This document shows positions 18,586 through 26,702 of a stretch of DNA of 64,000 bases, piece after piece. The position numbers and the translations under genes are program-made. Under the pieces are notes generated by a model. It ran no database searches. It was not told the origin of the DNA and saw only the letters and a program-made list of their open reading frames with translations. The DNA is taken from NCBI RefSeq assembly GCF_024347295.1, contig NZ_AP025458.1, positions 1,302,001-1,366,000 on the forward strand. The letters run 5' to 3'. Position 1 is the first letter of the stretch; each line of letters opens with the position of its first letter. This DNA comes from Vibrio artabrorum. GTDB lineage: Bacteria > Pseudomonadota > Gammaproteobacteria > Enterobacterales > Vibrionaceae.

Positions 18586-18613
18586 TTCGCTGAAGTAACA
18601 GAAGCTAGATATT

Positions 18614-18645
18614 AAAAACTCCGAGTGAAAGCTCGGAGTTTTTTT
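18614..18645 (+). terminator. Intrinsic terminator after the PL15 lyase
   Basis: The stem ACTCCGAG/CTCGGAGT is flanked by A and T runs. Confidence 0.9.
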
Positions 18646-18820
18646 GTGGTATATAGTTCCTGGAAGGACAAAGCGTGCCCGATATTTTCTCGTAAAGTGA
18701 ACCCCGGTCACAACTTGCGTCTAACCCTCGAATCAATGCCCTAAAACTATTGCGTAACAAGAGAGACGTCGTTATTATAATGAGCATATAATCATACAAT
18801 ACTATATTTGGAGTTTGAAC

Positions 18821-19702
18821 ATGACTAAACCTGTAATCGGTTTCATTGGCCTAGGTCTTATGGGCGGCAACATGGTTGAAAACCTACAAAAGCGCGGCTA
18901 CCACGTAAACGTAATGGATCTAAGCGCTGAAGCGGTTGCTCGCGTTACCGATCGCGGCAATGCAACGGCATTCACTTCAGCGAAAGAACTAGCAGCGGCA
19001 AGTGACATCGTTCAGTTTTGTCTGACAACTTCTGCTGTTGTTGAAAAAATCGTTTACGGCGAAGATGGCGTTCTAGCGGGCATCAAAGAAGGTGCTGTAG
19101 TTGTAGACTTCGGTACTTCTATCCCTGCTTCTACTAAGCAAATCGGCGCAGCTCTTGCTGAAAAAGGCGCGGGCATGATCGACGCACCTCTAGGTCGTAC
19201 TCCTGCACACGCTAAAGATGGTCTTCTGAACATCATGGCGGCTGGTGACATGGACACTTTCAATAAAGTTAAACCTGTTCTTGAAGAGCAAGGCGAAAAC
19301 GTATTCCACCTAGGCGCTCTAGGTTCTGGTCACGTGACAAAGCTTGTAAACAACTTCATGGGTATGACGACTGTTGCGACTATGTCTCAAGCTTTCGCTG
19401 TTGCTCAACGCGCTGGTGTTGATGGCCAACAACTGTTTGACATCATGTCTGCAGGTCCATCTAACTCTCCGTTCATGCAATTCTGTAAGTTCTACGCGGT
19501 AGACGGCGAAGAGAAGCTAGGTTTCTCTGTTGCTAACGCAAACAAAGACCTTGGTTACTTCCTTGCTCTTTGTGAAGAGCTAGGCACTGAGTCTCTAATC
19601 GCTCAAGGTACTGCAACTAGCCTACAAGCTGCGGTTGACGCAGGCATGGGTAACAATGACGTACCTGTTATCTTCGACTACTTCGTAAAACTAGAGAAGT
19701 AA
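18821..19702 (+). CDS. dehR: DEH reductase, 3-hydroxyisobutyrate dehydrogenase family
   Basis: This 293-residue NAD(P)-dependent beta-hydroxyacid dehydrogenase has a Rossmann motif at the N terminus (IGFIGLGLMGGNM). It also has the substrate motif region 'DAPLGRTPAHAKDG' and the catalytic lysine motif GHVTKLVNNFMG. The family includes tartronate-semialdehyde reductase. In V. splendidus alginate loci the family member DehR reduces DEH to 2-keto-3-deoxygluconate, which fits the gap between KdgF and KdgK here. TTGGAG 8 bp ahead supports ATG 18821 rather than the TTG six bases earlier. Only a weak half-copy of the operator (TACAAT at 18795-18800) lies upstream. Use of many GCT/GGT codons suggests high expression. 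Confidence 0.87.
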   Translation: MTKPVIGFIGLGLMGGNMVENLQKRGYHVNVMDLSAEAVARVTDRGNATAFTSAKELAAASDIVQFCLTTSAVVEKIVYGEDGVLAGIKEGAVVVDFGTSIPASTKQIGAALAEKGAGMIDAPLGRTPAHAKDGLLNIMAAGDMDTFNKVKPVLEEQGENVFHLGALGSGHVTKLVNNFMGMTTVATMSQAFAVAQRAGVDGQQLFDIMSAGPSNSPFMQFCKFYAVDGEEKLGFSVANANKDLGYFLALCEELGTESLIAQGTATSLQAAVDAGMGNNDVPVIFDYFVKLEK

Positions 19703-19709
19703 TTGACGT

Positions 19710-19772
19710 ACGACCTCGCTAGGGTATTGCCTGTCTTTTCGGCGGCGATCTCTCAGCGAGGTTCGTTTTTTC
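19710..19772 (+). terminator. Intrinsic terminator after dehR
   Basis: A long-looped hairpin (ACGACCTCGCT with AGCGAGGTTCGT) is followed by a T6 run. Confidence 0.7.
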
Positions 19773-20016
19773 TGCACTATCCATTTCCTCGTTAAAATCT
19801 TCGACTTCCAGCATTTTACTTGCACCTATTCAAGTTCTCTACCACTCTTTTACAGCCTCTATTCCTTCTCTCTAATCTATTTCTATCTGTAAATTCAAAA
19901 CCTTTTAGCGACCAACTTGTTACCCAGCTTTTTCTTTGCAAGCTTAAAACCAGCGCACTTACGCGATAGTTGGTGTTGCTTTAATGCTGATCGACTATCG
20001 GACTTAAAAAGAAAGT

Positions 20017-20049
20017 AAAAAAAACCCACACAGCTGGTGACTGTGTGGG
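20017..20049 (-). terminator. Orphan minus-strand intrinsic terminator
   Basis: The perfect 9-bp stem CCCACACAG/CTGTGTGGG has a 7-base loop. The A8 run at 20017-20024 reads as T8 on the minus strand, so it can only terminate minus-strand transcription. No minus-strand ORF lies upstream. Confidence 0.85.
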
Positions 20050-20218
20050 CATGTTCGGACGAGCCGTCTGGAAAAAAATGCGCAATAGTAAGTGAAAAAC
20101 GAATAACGAGAACCCCCGACAGTTTCTACGTTAACGTGTTCTAAGACCTCAAAGCCGCTGCTTCGATTATCACTTTGAATTGAACAAAAGCATCCAGAAA
20201 GAACTTAAGTTATGATTC
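20017..20218 (-). ncRNA. Candidate small RNA of about 200 nt
   Basis: On the minus strand, a promoter-like TTGTAA (20253-20248), a 17-bp spacer and TATGGT (20230-20225) overlap operator site 6. About 200 nt downstream is a strong intrinsic terminator. The longest open frame between them is about 19 codons with no ribosome-binding site. I infer a non-coding transcript controlled by the alginate regulator. I do not recognise it as a known Vibrio sRNA. Neither promoter box is better than 4 of 6, so the 5' end is only a guess; the terminator is the solid part. Confidence 0.4.
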
Positions 20219-20241
20219 AAATACACCATACAACAAGACTT

Positions 20242-20254
20242 ATTGTATTACAAA
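20242..20254. promoter_or_regulatory. Predicted GntR/FCD operator, site 6
   Basis: ATTGTATTACAAA matches the palindrome at 11 of 12 defined positions. It is 308 bp upstream of the PL7 start, which is far for that gene, but it overlaps the predicted minus-strand promoter of the candidate small RNA. Confidence 0.6.
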
Positions 20255-20498
20255 TAAAAGTTAATATTGGAAGCTCTTGTGTGTCATTAGATGGTGGAAG
20301 TGTGAGCTAAGGCTCACTTTTCGGCTCGGTGAGGTAAAGAAGAGCTGCTGAACCGTTGTTGACAGTCACATGGCGAGTTAATGGATAAAAACGGTTGAGT
20401 TTAGAGTGGCCTTTATGCGTTGTTCTTGAGTCTAGCTCTACGCAACATTCTTTCATTTCACTTCATTAGTCGCATCTCACATTCTGACAAAGCGACAA

Positions 20499-20528
20499 TT
20501 GACATAAAATAGTACAAATATACATAAT
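20499..20528 (+). promoter_or_regulatory. Predicted sigma-70 promoter of the bimodular PL7 gene
   Basis: TTGACA (20499-20504), an 18-bp spacer and CATAAT (20523-20528) give a near-consensus promoter about 35 bp before the start codon. A half operator (TACAAA, 20513-20518) lies in the spacer. Confidence 0.55.
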
Positions 20529-20561
20529 CACACTACTTTTATATAGATAAGTGAGATAAAT

Positions 20562-22307
20562 GTGAATAAGTCAATCTTCGTCTTGGTACTCGCTTCGCTT
20601 ACGTATGGCTGCGGTGGAAGCAGTTCCAGTGACCCAAGTGCCAGCGGTGCTCCTCCTGTATCTAATAAACCAGGTGCGTCTCATGGTGTTGTTGCTCCCT
20701 ATGAGATTGCCAAGTATCAAAATATCCTTGCTAGCTCAGATTTTCAGGTGTCAGATCCTAAGGGAGAGGAGGGCAACAAAACGTCACCCGTAAAAGCCGG
20801 TAACTTCCAAGGTTATGTCAGTGACTATTTTTATGCAGATGAAGAGACTGAGAATCTTATCTTCAAAATGGCGAACTACAAGATGCGTTCTGAAATTCGT
20901 GAGGGAGACAACTTTCGTATCAATGAAGCGGGCGTGAGACGCACTCTACATGCGGAAATAAGCCTGCCGGATATTCAGCATGCAATGGCGAGCTCTCCTG
21001 CTGAACATGATGAAGTGACACTGCTACAGATCCACAATGAGGGCACCGACGAGAGTGGCACAGGTTACCTTCCTCACCCATTATTGCGTGTAGTGTGGGA
21101 GCAAGAACGAGATGGTCTCACCGGTCACTATTGGGCTGTCATGAAAAACAATGCGATTGACTGTAGCAGTGCTGCTGACTCTTTGGACTGTTACGCCAAT
21201 TCCTATAACCGCTACGATTTGGGCGAGGCGGATCTTGATCGTTTCACAAAATTTGATCTTTCTATTTATGAAAACACCCTTTCGGTCAAAGTGAACGATG
21301 AAGTGAAAGTCGATGAAGACATCACTTATTGGCAGCATCTACTGAGTTACTTTAAAGCGGGCATCTATAATCAATTTGAAAATGGCGAAGCCACGGCTTA
21401 CTTTAAGGCGCTTAGATACACCATCACACAAGTCAACGGTTCAAATGATTGGGACATTAATGATTGGAAGTTGACGATTCCTGCGAGTAAAGACTCTTGG
21501 TATGGAAGTGGGGGTGACAGTGCCGCTGAACTAGAACCTGAGCGTTGTGAGTCGAACAAAGACCTCCTTGCTAATGATCGTGATGTCTATGACAGTAAGA
21601 TTGGTCTCTCTTATTTCAATGTTGATGAAGGAAGAATGCACTTTAGAGCGGATATGGGGTATGGCACCTCTACACAAAACTCTAACTATATTCGTTCTGA
21701 GTTAAGGGAGTTGTACCAAAGCCGTGCTCAACCAGATTGCAGTACCAGCGATAAGGATACAAGTTGGTATCTGAACGATACAAGAACGCATGTCAGTAAT
21801 CATGAGTTAACCGCCACCTTACGAATTGACGCGCATCCAGATATCACCAGTCAGGACCCGAAAGTGATAGTAGGGCAAATTCATGGGTGGAAGATCAGCC
21901 AAGCTCTGGTCAAACTGGTTTGGGAAGGGAGTCATAAGCCAGTGCGCATGGTCATGAACTCTAAGTTTAAACGTGATAATCAATCTTGCAGCGATTGCGA
22001 ACCGTTTAGTGTCGCATTAGGTACTTATCCTGCGGGTGTTGAATGGCGATATACTATCCGTGCCGATCAAAATGGTCTTTATCTTGCCACTCATGATGGG
22101 GATGGAAGAAACACGATTGAGCATTTCCTTGGATGGGGTCAAGAGTATAAAGATGGCGACACCGTTTCGCTAACACCGGATTGGGCATCACCGGATATTG
22201 CTTTTTATTTTAAAGCGGGCATCTATCCTCAATTTAAACCGAATAGTGCATATAAAGGTGAGATATTTGATGTGAGCTTTAGCTCTCTCAGAGTCGACCA
22301 CTTTTGA
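20562..22307 (+). CDS. Lipoprotein with two PL7 alginate lyase domains
   Basis: This 581-residue protein begins with GTG, preceded by a GTGAGA site. The N terminus is a lipoprotein-like signal ending in TYGC (Cys17), an atypical lipobox, then a Ser/Pro-rich linker. Two complete PL7 (alginate lyase 2) domains follow. The first has RSEIRE (109-114), QIH (156-158) and YFKAGIYNQ (263-271). The second has RSELRE (378-383), QIH (439-441) and YFKAGIYPQ (549-557). Both therefore keep the Arg, Gln/His and Tyr residues needed for beta-elimination. Most PL7 proteins carry one such domain. It probably sits in the outer membrane or is released and cuts alginate polymer endolytically. The two halves are strongly diverged from each other, so the duplication is old. 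A terminator follows. Confidence 0.9.
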   Translation: MNKSIFVLVLASLTYGCGGSSSSDPSASGAPPVSNKPGASHGVVAPYEIAKYQNILASSDFQVSDPKGEEGNKTSPVKAGNFQGYVSDYFYADEETENLIFKMANYKMRSEIREGDNFRINEAGVRRTLHAEISLPDIQHAMASSPAEHDEVTLLQIHNEGTDESGTGYLPHPLLRVVWEQERDGLTGHYWAVMKNNAIDCSSAADSLDCYANSYNRYDLGEADLDRFTKFDLSIYENTLSVKVNDEVKVDEDITYWQHLLSYFKAGIYNQFENGEATAYFKALRYTITQVNGSNDWDINDWKLTIPASKDSWYGSGGDSAAELEPERCESNKDLLANDRDVYDSKIGLSYFNVDEGRMHFRADMGYGTSTQNSNYIRSELRELYQSRAQPDCSTSDKDTSWYLNDTRTHVSNHELTATLRIDAHPDITSQDPKVIVGQIHGWKISQALVKLVWEGSHKPVRMVMNSKFKRDNQSCSDCEPFSVALGTYPAGVEWRYTIRADQNGLYLATHDGDGRNTIEHFLGWGQEYKDGDTVSLTPDWASPDIAFYFKAGIYPQFKPNSAYKGEIFDVSFSSLRVDHF

Positions 22308-22334
22308 TTGGCTGAATGCTAAATAGTGACAGTG

Positions 22335-22373
22335 AAGACCGTATTTGTTTCTAGCAATGCGGTCTTTTTCTTT
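22335..22373 (+). terminator. Intrinsic terminator after the bimodular PL7 gene
   Basis: The stem AAGACCG/CGGTCTT has a long loop and ends in a T-run followed by TCTTT. Confidence 0.72.
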
Positions 22374-22718
22374 GATGAACCAGCGATCATTGTGGGGTCT
22401 TCAGTGAAAAACGTCGGAATTTTCTCGCTCAAAATCGTTCATTTTTCCGTTTTTTTGAGGGGAAGTTTTGGTTCTTTTATCCTTAAAACTTATCTACTTT
22501 TTTTTAATTAATCGGAAATGTGATCCAGTTAAAGTATAGCGGAACGGAAAGTGTCCCTAGTCTCATTTATCCAACTAAGCGTTTTATTTGTATTATAAGA
22601 TTATGTAAGATTTTTGTGTTATCGCAAATAACGAGAGATTAAATGCTGTATAGCGCGTGTTTGCTGATCTAACTTTTACTGACGAACGCGGCCTCCGTAT
22701 TATCATAATGGATTGAAT
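22374..22718. other. Upstream region of the CBM32-PL7 gene
   Basis: AT-rich, with operator site 7 at 22587-22599. A 61-codon plus-strand frame at 22326-22511 starts inside the preceding terminator and is not called a gene. Confidence 0.5.
22587..22599. promoter_or_regulatory. Predicted GntR/FCD operator, site 7 (weak)
   Basis: TTTGTATTATAAG matches ATTGTA-N-TACAAT at 9 of 12 defined positions. It lies 119 bp before the CBM32-PL7 start. It is weaker than the other sites and kept because of its position. Confidence 0.35.
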
Positions 22719-24287
22719 ATGAAACAAATTACTCTAAAAACTTTACTTGCCTCTTCCATCATACTCGCAGCGGGTTGCGCGAGCACCACGCCCCCTAATG
22801 CTGATTTTCCGAATAATAAAGAAAGTGGTGAAGCGATTCTGACGCCAGTAGCGATGACAGCGAGCAGTCACGATGGCAATGGCCCTGATCGCTTGTTTGA
22901 CCAAGATCTAACAACACGATGGTCATCGGCAGGTGACGGCGAATGGGCCATGTTGGATTATGGTTCAGTGCAAGAATTTGACGCGGTTCAAGCTTCATTC
23001 AGTAAAGGAAATGAACGTCAATCCAAATTCGATATTCAAGTCAGTGTTGATGGTGAAAACTGGACAACCGTACTTGAAAATCAAATGAGCTCAGGTAAGG
23101 CAATCGGTCTAGAGCGTTTCCAGTTTGAGCCAGCGGTTAAAGCGCGTTACGTTAAATATGTGGGCCACGGCAATACCAAAAATGGTTGGAACAGTGTCAC
23201 TGAACTCGCTGCGGTGAACTGTAACGTTAACGCTTGTCCTGCTAGTCATATCATTACTCCAGACGTCGTGGCCGCAGAACAAGCAATGATCGCTGAAATG
23301 AAAGCGGCGGAAAAAGCACGTAAAGAAGCTCGTAAAGATCTACGTTCGGGGAACTTCGGTGTAGCAGCCGTTTACCCTTGTGATACGACCGTTAAATGTG
23401 ACACGCGCAGTGTGTTGCCCGTACCGACGGGCTTACCTAGCACACCGGTGGCAGGTAATGCGCCGAGTGAGAACTTTGATATGACTCATTGGTACTTATC
23501 GCAACCATTCGATCATGATAAAAATGGCAGACCTGATGATGTGTCTGAGTGGAATCTTGCAAACGGCTACCAACACCCAGAGGTTTTCTACACAGCAGAC
23601 GATGGCGGTCTTGTATTCAAGGCTTACGTAAAAGGTGTGCGTACCTCTAAAAATACCAAGTACGCCCGTACTGAACTTCGTGAAATGATGCGTCGTGGTG
23701 ATCAGTCTATCAGCACTCAAGGTGTTAACAAGAACAACTGGGTATTCTCAAGCGCACCTGAAGCAGACCTAAAAGCTGCGGGTGGTATTGACGGAGTGCT
23801 AGAAGCCACGTTAAAAATCGATCACGCGACAACGACAGGTAATGCGAATGAAGTCGGTCGCTTTATCATCGGTCAGATTCACGATCAAAACGATGAGCCA
23901 ATTCGTCTGTACTACCGTAAGTTGCCAAACCAAGCAACGGGTGCGGTTTACTTTGCACATGAAAGCCAAGACGCGACAAAAGAGGACTTCTATCCTCTCG
24001 TTGGCGACATGACGGCTGAAGTGGGGGACGATGGTATCGCGCTTGGCGAAGTGTTTAGCTACCGCATTGACGTGAAAGGCAACACGATGACAGTTACGCT
24101 AATGCGTGAAGGTAAAGACGATGTGGTACAAGTGGTTGATATGAGCAACAGCGGTTACGACGTAGGTGGCAAGTACATGTACTTCAAAGCCGGTGTTTAC
24201 AACCAAAACATCAGTGGCGATCTAGACGATTACTCACAAGCGACTTTCTACCAGCTAGATGTATCTCACGATCAATACCAAAAGTAA
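22719..24287 (+). CDS. CBM32-PL7 alginate lyase lipoprotein
   Basis: The 522-residue protein starts at ATG 22719; a TTG six bases earlier is less likely. The signal peptide ends in the lipobox LAAGC (Cys20). Residues about 36-168 form an F5/8-type C (CBM32) carbohydrate-binding module, with LFDQDLTTRWSS and the C-terminal YVKYVGHG pattern. A charged, probably helical linker (about 183-212, rich in Ala/Lys/Glu) leads to the PL7 catalytic domain. Its motifs are RTELRE (317-322), QIH (386-388) and YFKAGVYNQ (488-496). The architecture is that of the V. splendidus AlyA/AlyB-type lyases, which are endolytic on alginate polymer. The protein is probably anchored at the cell surface, with the CBM holding the polymer. 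A terminator follows closely. Confidence 0.92.
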   Translation: MKQITLKTLLASSIILAAGCASTTPPNADFPNNKESGEAILTPVAMTASSHDGNGPDRLFDQDLTTRWSSAGDGEWAMLDYGSVQEFDAVQASFSKGNERQSKFDIQVSVDGENWTTVLENQMSSGKAIGLERFQFEPAVKARYVKYVGHGNTKNGWNSVTELAAVNCNVNACPASHIITPDVVAAEQAMIAEMKAAEKARKEARKDLRSGNFGVAAVYPCDTTVKCDTRSVLPVPTGLPSTPVAGNAPSENFDMTHWYLSQPFDHDKNGRPDDVSEWNLANGYQHPEVFYTADDGGLVFKAYVKGVRTSKNTKYARTELREMMRRGDQSISTQGVNKNNWVFSSAPEADLKAAGGIDGVLEATLKIDHATTTGNANEVGRFIIGQIHDQNDEPIRLYYRKLPNQATGAVYFAHESQDATKEDFYPLVGDMTAEVGDDGIALGEVFSYRIDVKGNTMTVTLMREGKDDVVQVVDMSNSGYDVGGKYMYFKAGVYNQNISGDLDDYSQATFYQLDVSHDQYQK

Positions 24288-24306
24288 TCTAATCATATAG
24301 CGTATA

Positions 24307-24338
24307 GCCTCCAACTGTTCGAGTTCGGAGGCTTTTTT
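24307..24338 (+). terminator. Intrinsic terminator after the CBM32-PL7 gene
   Basis: The stem GCCTCC/GGAGGC, extended by AAC/GTT with a bulge, is followed by six T. Confidence 0.87.
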
Positions 24339-24414
24339 GTGCTTGCTATTTGGTTAAAAACGCTCGTAACTTAAGCGTGGTTAAGAGCGTGGTAGCAATG
24401 ATATTCAAGGTGAA

Positions 24415-25299
24415 TTATGGGACTAGATCAGCAACAAATGTTTGTTTGTAACTTGCACTCGTCTGTAGTTCTTGTTTTATCCATTGGTTAAATGGACTAA
24501 AGTCAGAGTGAACTGGCCAAAAAATAGAGGCCACGATTCTCTTACCAAAAAAATCGGGAGGGTCTGTAATTACTTTGAGTGAACTGTCGCCTTCAATACG
24601 GAACATGGGTAAAAAGGCGATGCCTTTTTGGGCCTTACATAGGTCGATAATGGTAGCGAAATCGTCAAGCCGCCATAAATTATATGAAGTGATCTTGGAT
24701 AAATTCAACAATTCTTCACACCCATCCATCAATAGAATGCGTTGCGATGAAGTTTGATTTGTAGAATAAGCTAAGTCTTCGTGAGCAACCCACCAACAGT
24801 TGACATGAAATAACTCTTCAACGTTAAAGTCGTTGTTCGTTTTATGGTACGGATTACCTAATGCTAGATCTATCTTTCCTTCGTTAATATAATTTCCTAA
24901 AATAACGCTTGGTTTCGTTACAACCACTAAATCGACATTAGGAAACGTTTCCGAAAATCTGGCTAGTGTATCTTTGACATCTTTATTGAATACCAACGGG
25001 TCTATGCCCACACGGAAAACAATTTGATCTGATACATTCATTTGTGCTGCAATTGTCGCCAATTCGCGATATTTCGAAACAATAGGTAAAGATAACTGGA
25101 ACAGGCGCTCGCCTTTCTGTGTCAGCCAGACTTTAGAGTGCTGTCTATTAAATAAATTGAAGCCTAGATCTGATTCAAGATTTTGAACCGCTGTACTCAC
25201 CGTTGACTGAGATTTACCAAGCTTACGTGCAGCGGAACTAAATGAACCTTCCTCAACTACCGATATAAACGAAACAATATTTTCGAAATGCAGTTTCAT
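24415..25299 (-). CDS. LysR-family transcriptional regulator
   Basis: This 294-residue LysR-type regulator has an N-terminal helix-turn-helix (FISVVEEGSFSSAARKLGKS, STVSTAVQNLE; residues about 10-45), followed by a periplasmic-binding-protein-like effector domain. It lies between the alginate island and the Tad locus, transcribed away from the Tad genes and convergent with the PL7 gene. LysR proteins often control a divergent neighbour, so the flp promoter more than 600 bp away is a possible but distant target. Nothing in the sequence names the effector. Confidence 0.88.
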   Translation of the reverse strand: MKLHFENIVSFISVVEEGSFSSAARKLGKSQSTVSTAVQNLESDLGFNLFNRQHSKVWLTQKGERLFQLSLPIVSKYRELATIAAQMNVSDQIVFRVGIDPLVFNKDVKDTLARFSETFPNVDLVVVTKPSVILGNYINEGKIDLALGNPYHKTNNDFNVEELFHVNCWWVAHEDLAYSTNQTSSQRILLMDGCEELLNLSKITSYNLWRLDDFATIIDLCKAQKGIAFLPMFRIEGDSSLKVITDPPDFFGKRIVASIFWPVHSDFSPFNQWIKQELQTSASYKQTFVADLVP

Positions 25300-25918
25300 G
25301 GTTAGATAAGCCTTTAGCGCAGGATAATTATTTTTATTATTCGATGCACAATAACGTTATGATTTCTATTTTTCAACTTGTTTTATAAAAACATTCAGTT
25401 AGTTATAGAAAGCCAGAGCGTAACTATAGATTATTTGAATGTCATGATAGGTTAGCTATTACATTTATTTCATGGATGTTAATTTGTTGTTTTCTAATGT
25501 TATTGGGTTTTATGTGTTGTGATTGTAATTAAGGTGTAAGTTGTATGATATTTGTTTTTTTAACATACAGAGCTTGGTGAGTGAATGGTTTAGGATCTGT
25601 ATTGTCTTAATTTCGTTTATGTTGTTGAAAAGTACGATAATTAATAAAAATACAACAAACACCAAACTTAAAAAAGTGTGACATTGCTCGCATAATTGGG
25701 CTTTATTAAACATTTTGTTACAGGTTGGTTGGTAGGTGGGATTTTATTTAAGTTGTTGTATTTTATTGATTTTGTGTTGCTCTAACTAGCTCTATTATCT
25801 ATTTTTTGATTGTTTTATATTCTAACTATAGATTAAGTCGATAGGGGTTATTTTTCATCCGGCTAACAAAATGACATAACATACCCATGAATTCTCATAT
25901 GACGATAGGAACAAAAAA
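25300..25918. other. AT-rich divergent region between lysR and flp
   Basis: About 620 bp of very AT-rich sequence with no supportable ORF. A 67-codon minus-strand frame (25510-25713) has low-complexity composition. The region must carry the lysR and flp promoters and could be an H-NS-type silenced segment. No clear sigma-54 site was seen. Confidence 0.5.
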
Positions 25919-26128
25919 TTGATTACTAAACTATATGTAAAAACAAGCGTATTTTTATCACAATTCAAGAATGACGAGCGTGGTGTAACGGCGATTGAAT
26001 ATGGTCTAATCGGTGTGGCAATGGCTGTTTTGTTGACGACTGCGTTAGGTGATGGTGGCTTTATTGGTAAACTGTCAGCTGCATTCACAAAAATCGCAAC
26101 TACGCTTACTAATGCTACTGGTAGCTAA
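25919..26128 (+). CDS. flp: Flp-family type IVb major pilin
   Basis: This is a 69-residue prepilin with the Flp signature DERG/VTAIEYGLIG: prepilin peptidase cuts after the Gly, and Glu5 and Tyr6 of the mature chain are conserved. A hydrophobic helix follows, with a short Thr/Ala-rich C terminus. The start is a TTG with AGGA eight bases upstream; no in-frame ATG lies before the motif. It is the structural subunit of the Tad pilus encoded downstream. A long hairpin after the stop separates it from the assembly genes and probably lets pilin be made in excess. Confidence 0.9.
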   Translation: MITKLYVKTSVFLSQFKNDERGVTAIEYGLIGVAMAVLLTTALGDGGFIGKLSAAFTKIATTLTNATGS

Positions 26129-26149
26129 GCTCAGTAATATAATAAAGAT

Positions 26150-26189
26150 AATTGAGCCAGACCTGTGTATTCATTGGTCTGGCTCAATT
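26150..26189 (+). terminator. Long hairpin between flp and tadV
   Basis: A perfect 14-bp stem (26150-26163 with 26176-26189) has a 12-base loop. It is followed only by TAATTTAG, without a clean T-run. It may be a partial terminator or a 3' stabiliser that raises pilin mRNA over the assembly genes. Confidence 0.7.
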
Positions 26190-26243
26190 AATTTAGAGTT
26201 TAAATAAGAATCACTCTACCATAATCTTGGGGGTTTTCTGATT

Positions 26244-26681
26244 TTGAGCCATGAATGGTACTTGTTCGTTTTACTGATAATGTGTATATACGTGTCTTCT
26301 GTCGATTTTCTTTATCGCAAAATACATAATCATGCGTTGTTGGTTTTGCTCTTGTTTCAGTGTTTTTTTTCTCCATTAGATATTCACGTTACCACCTTTT
26401 TGCTGATGTTAGGGGTTGGGCTAATACTTTATGCGTTGATTTGGATTGGGGCGGGTGATATTAAATACGCTGCTGTGTTATCACTGACAATCCCTCTCAA
26501 CGAGTTACATTGGGCCTATATTATGACGGCTTTTGCTGGTGGTTTTTTATCGCTTGGTTATTTAATCAGCAGAAAACTAATAAGTAACACGTCGAATAGC
26601 CAGGAAGGAATCCCGTACGGGATAGCCATTAGTGTGGGATTTTACTTAGTAATTTTAACTCAAAATACGCCACATATTTAA
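26244..26681 (+). CDS. tadV: Tad prepilin peptidase (CpaA/TadV)
   Basis: This 145-residue polytopic membrane protein is an A24-type aspartic protease. The two catalytic Asp motifs are visible in 'SVDFLYRKIHN' near the N terminus and in GAGDIKYAA (GxGD motif). It lacks the N-methylating domain of PilD-type enzymes, as is normal for TadV. It removes the leader of Flp and of the TadE/TadF pseudopilins. The start is TTG with a GGGGG site about 11 bases upstream; an alternative downstream start would cut the first helix. Confidence 0.9.
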   Translation: MSHEWYLFVLLIMCIYVSSVDFLYRKIHNHALLVLLLFQCFFSPLDIHVTTFLLMLGVGLILYALIWIGAGDIKYAAVLSLTIPLNELHWAYIMTAFAGGFLSLGYLISRKLISNTSNSQEGIPYGIAISVGFYLVILTQNTPHI

Positions 26682-26702
26682 ACAAACAAAAATAGGCACA
26701 TT

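Larger units (their letters stand above)
19773..20561. other. Large gene-free region upstream of the bimodular PL7 gene
   Basis: About 790 bp without a supportable ORF on either strand. It contains a minus-strand intrinsic terminator (20017-20049), operator site 6 (20242-20254), a predicted small RNA between them, an inverted repeat GTGAGC-taag-GCTCAC near 20302-20317 and the PL7 promoter (20499-20528). The part from 19773 to about 19960 is pyrimidine-rich and unassigned. Confidence 0.6.

Noticed and set aside
19964-20000. Inverted repeat CGATAGT...ACTATCG just beyond the orphan terminator
   Set aside because: Long loop and no T-run; it may be part of RNA structure but nothing supports a function.
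20302-20317. Inverted repeat GTGAGC-taag-GCTCAC with TTTT after it
   Set aside because: The stem is only 6 bp and the T-run short; too weak to call a terminator, and the spacing does not fit CRP.
22326-22511. 61-codon plus-strand ORF after the bimodular PL7 gene
   Set aside because: It begins inside the intrinsic terminator and reads as low-complexity hydrophobic sequence.
25510-25713. 67-codon minus-strand ORF in the lysR-flp region
   Set aside because: Composition follows the local AT richness and no ribosome-binding site or motif is visible.
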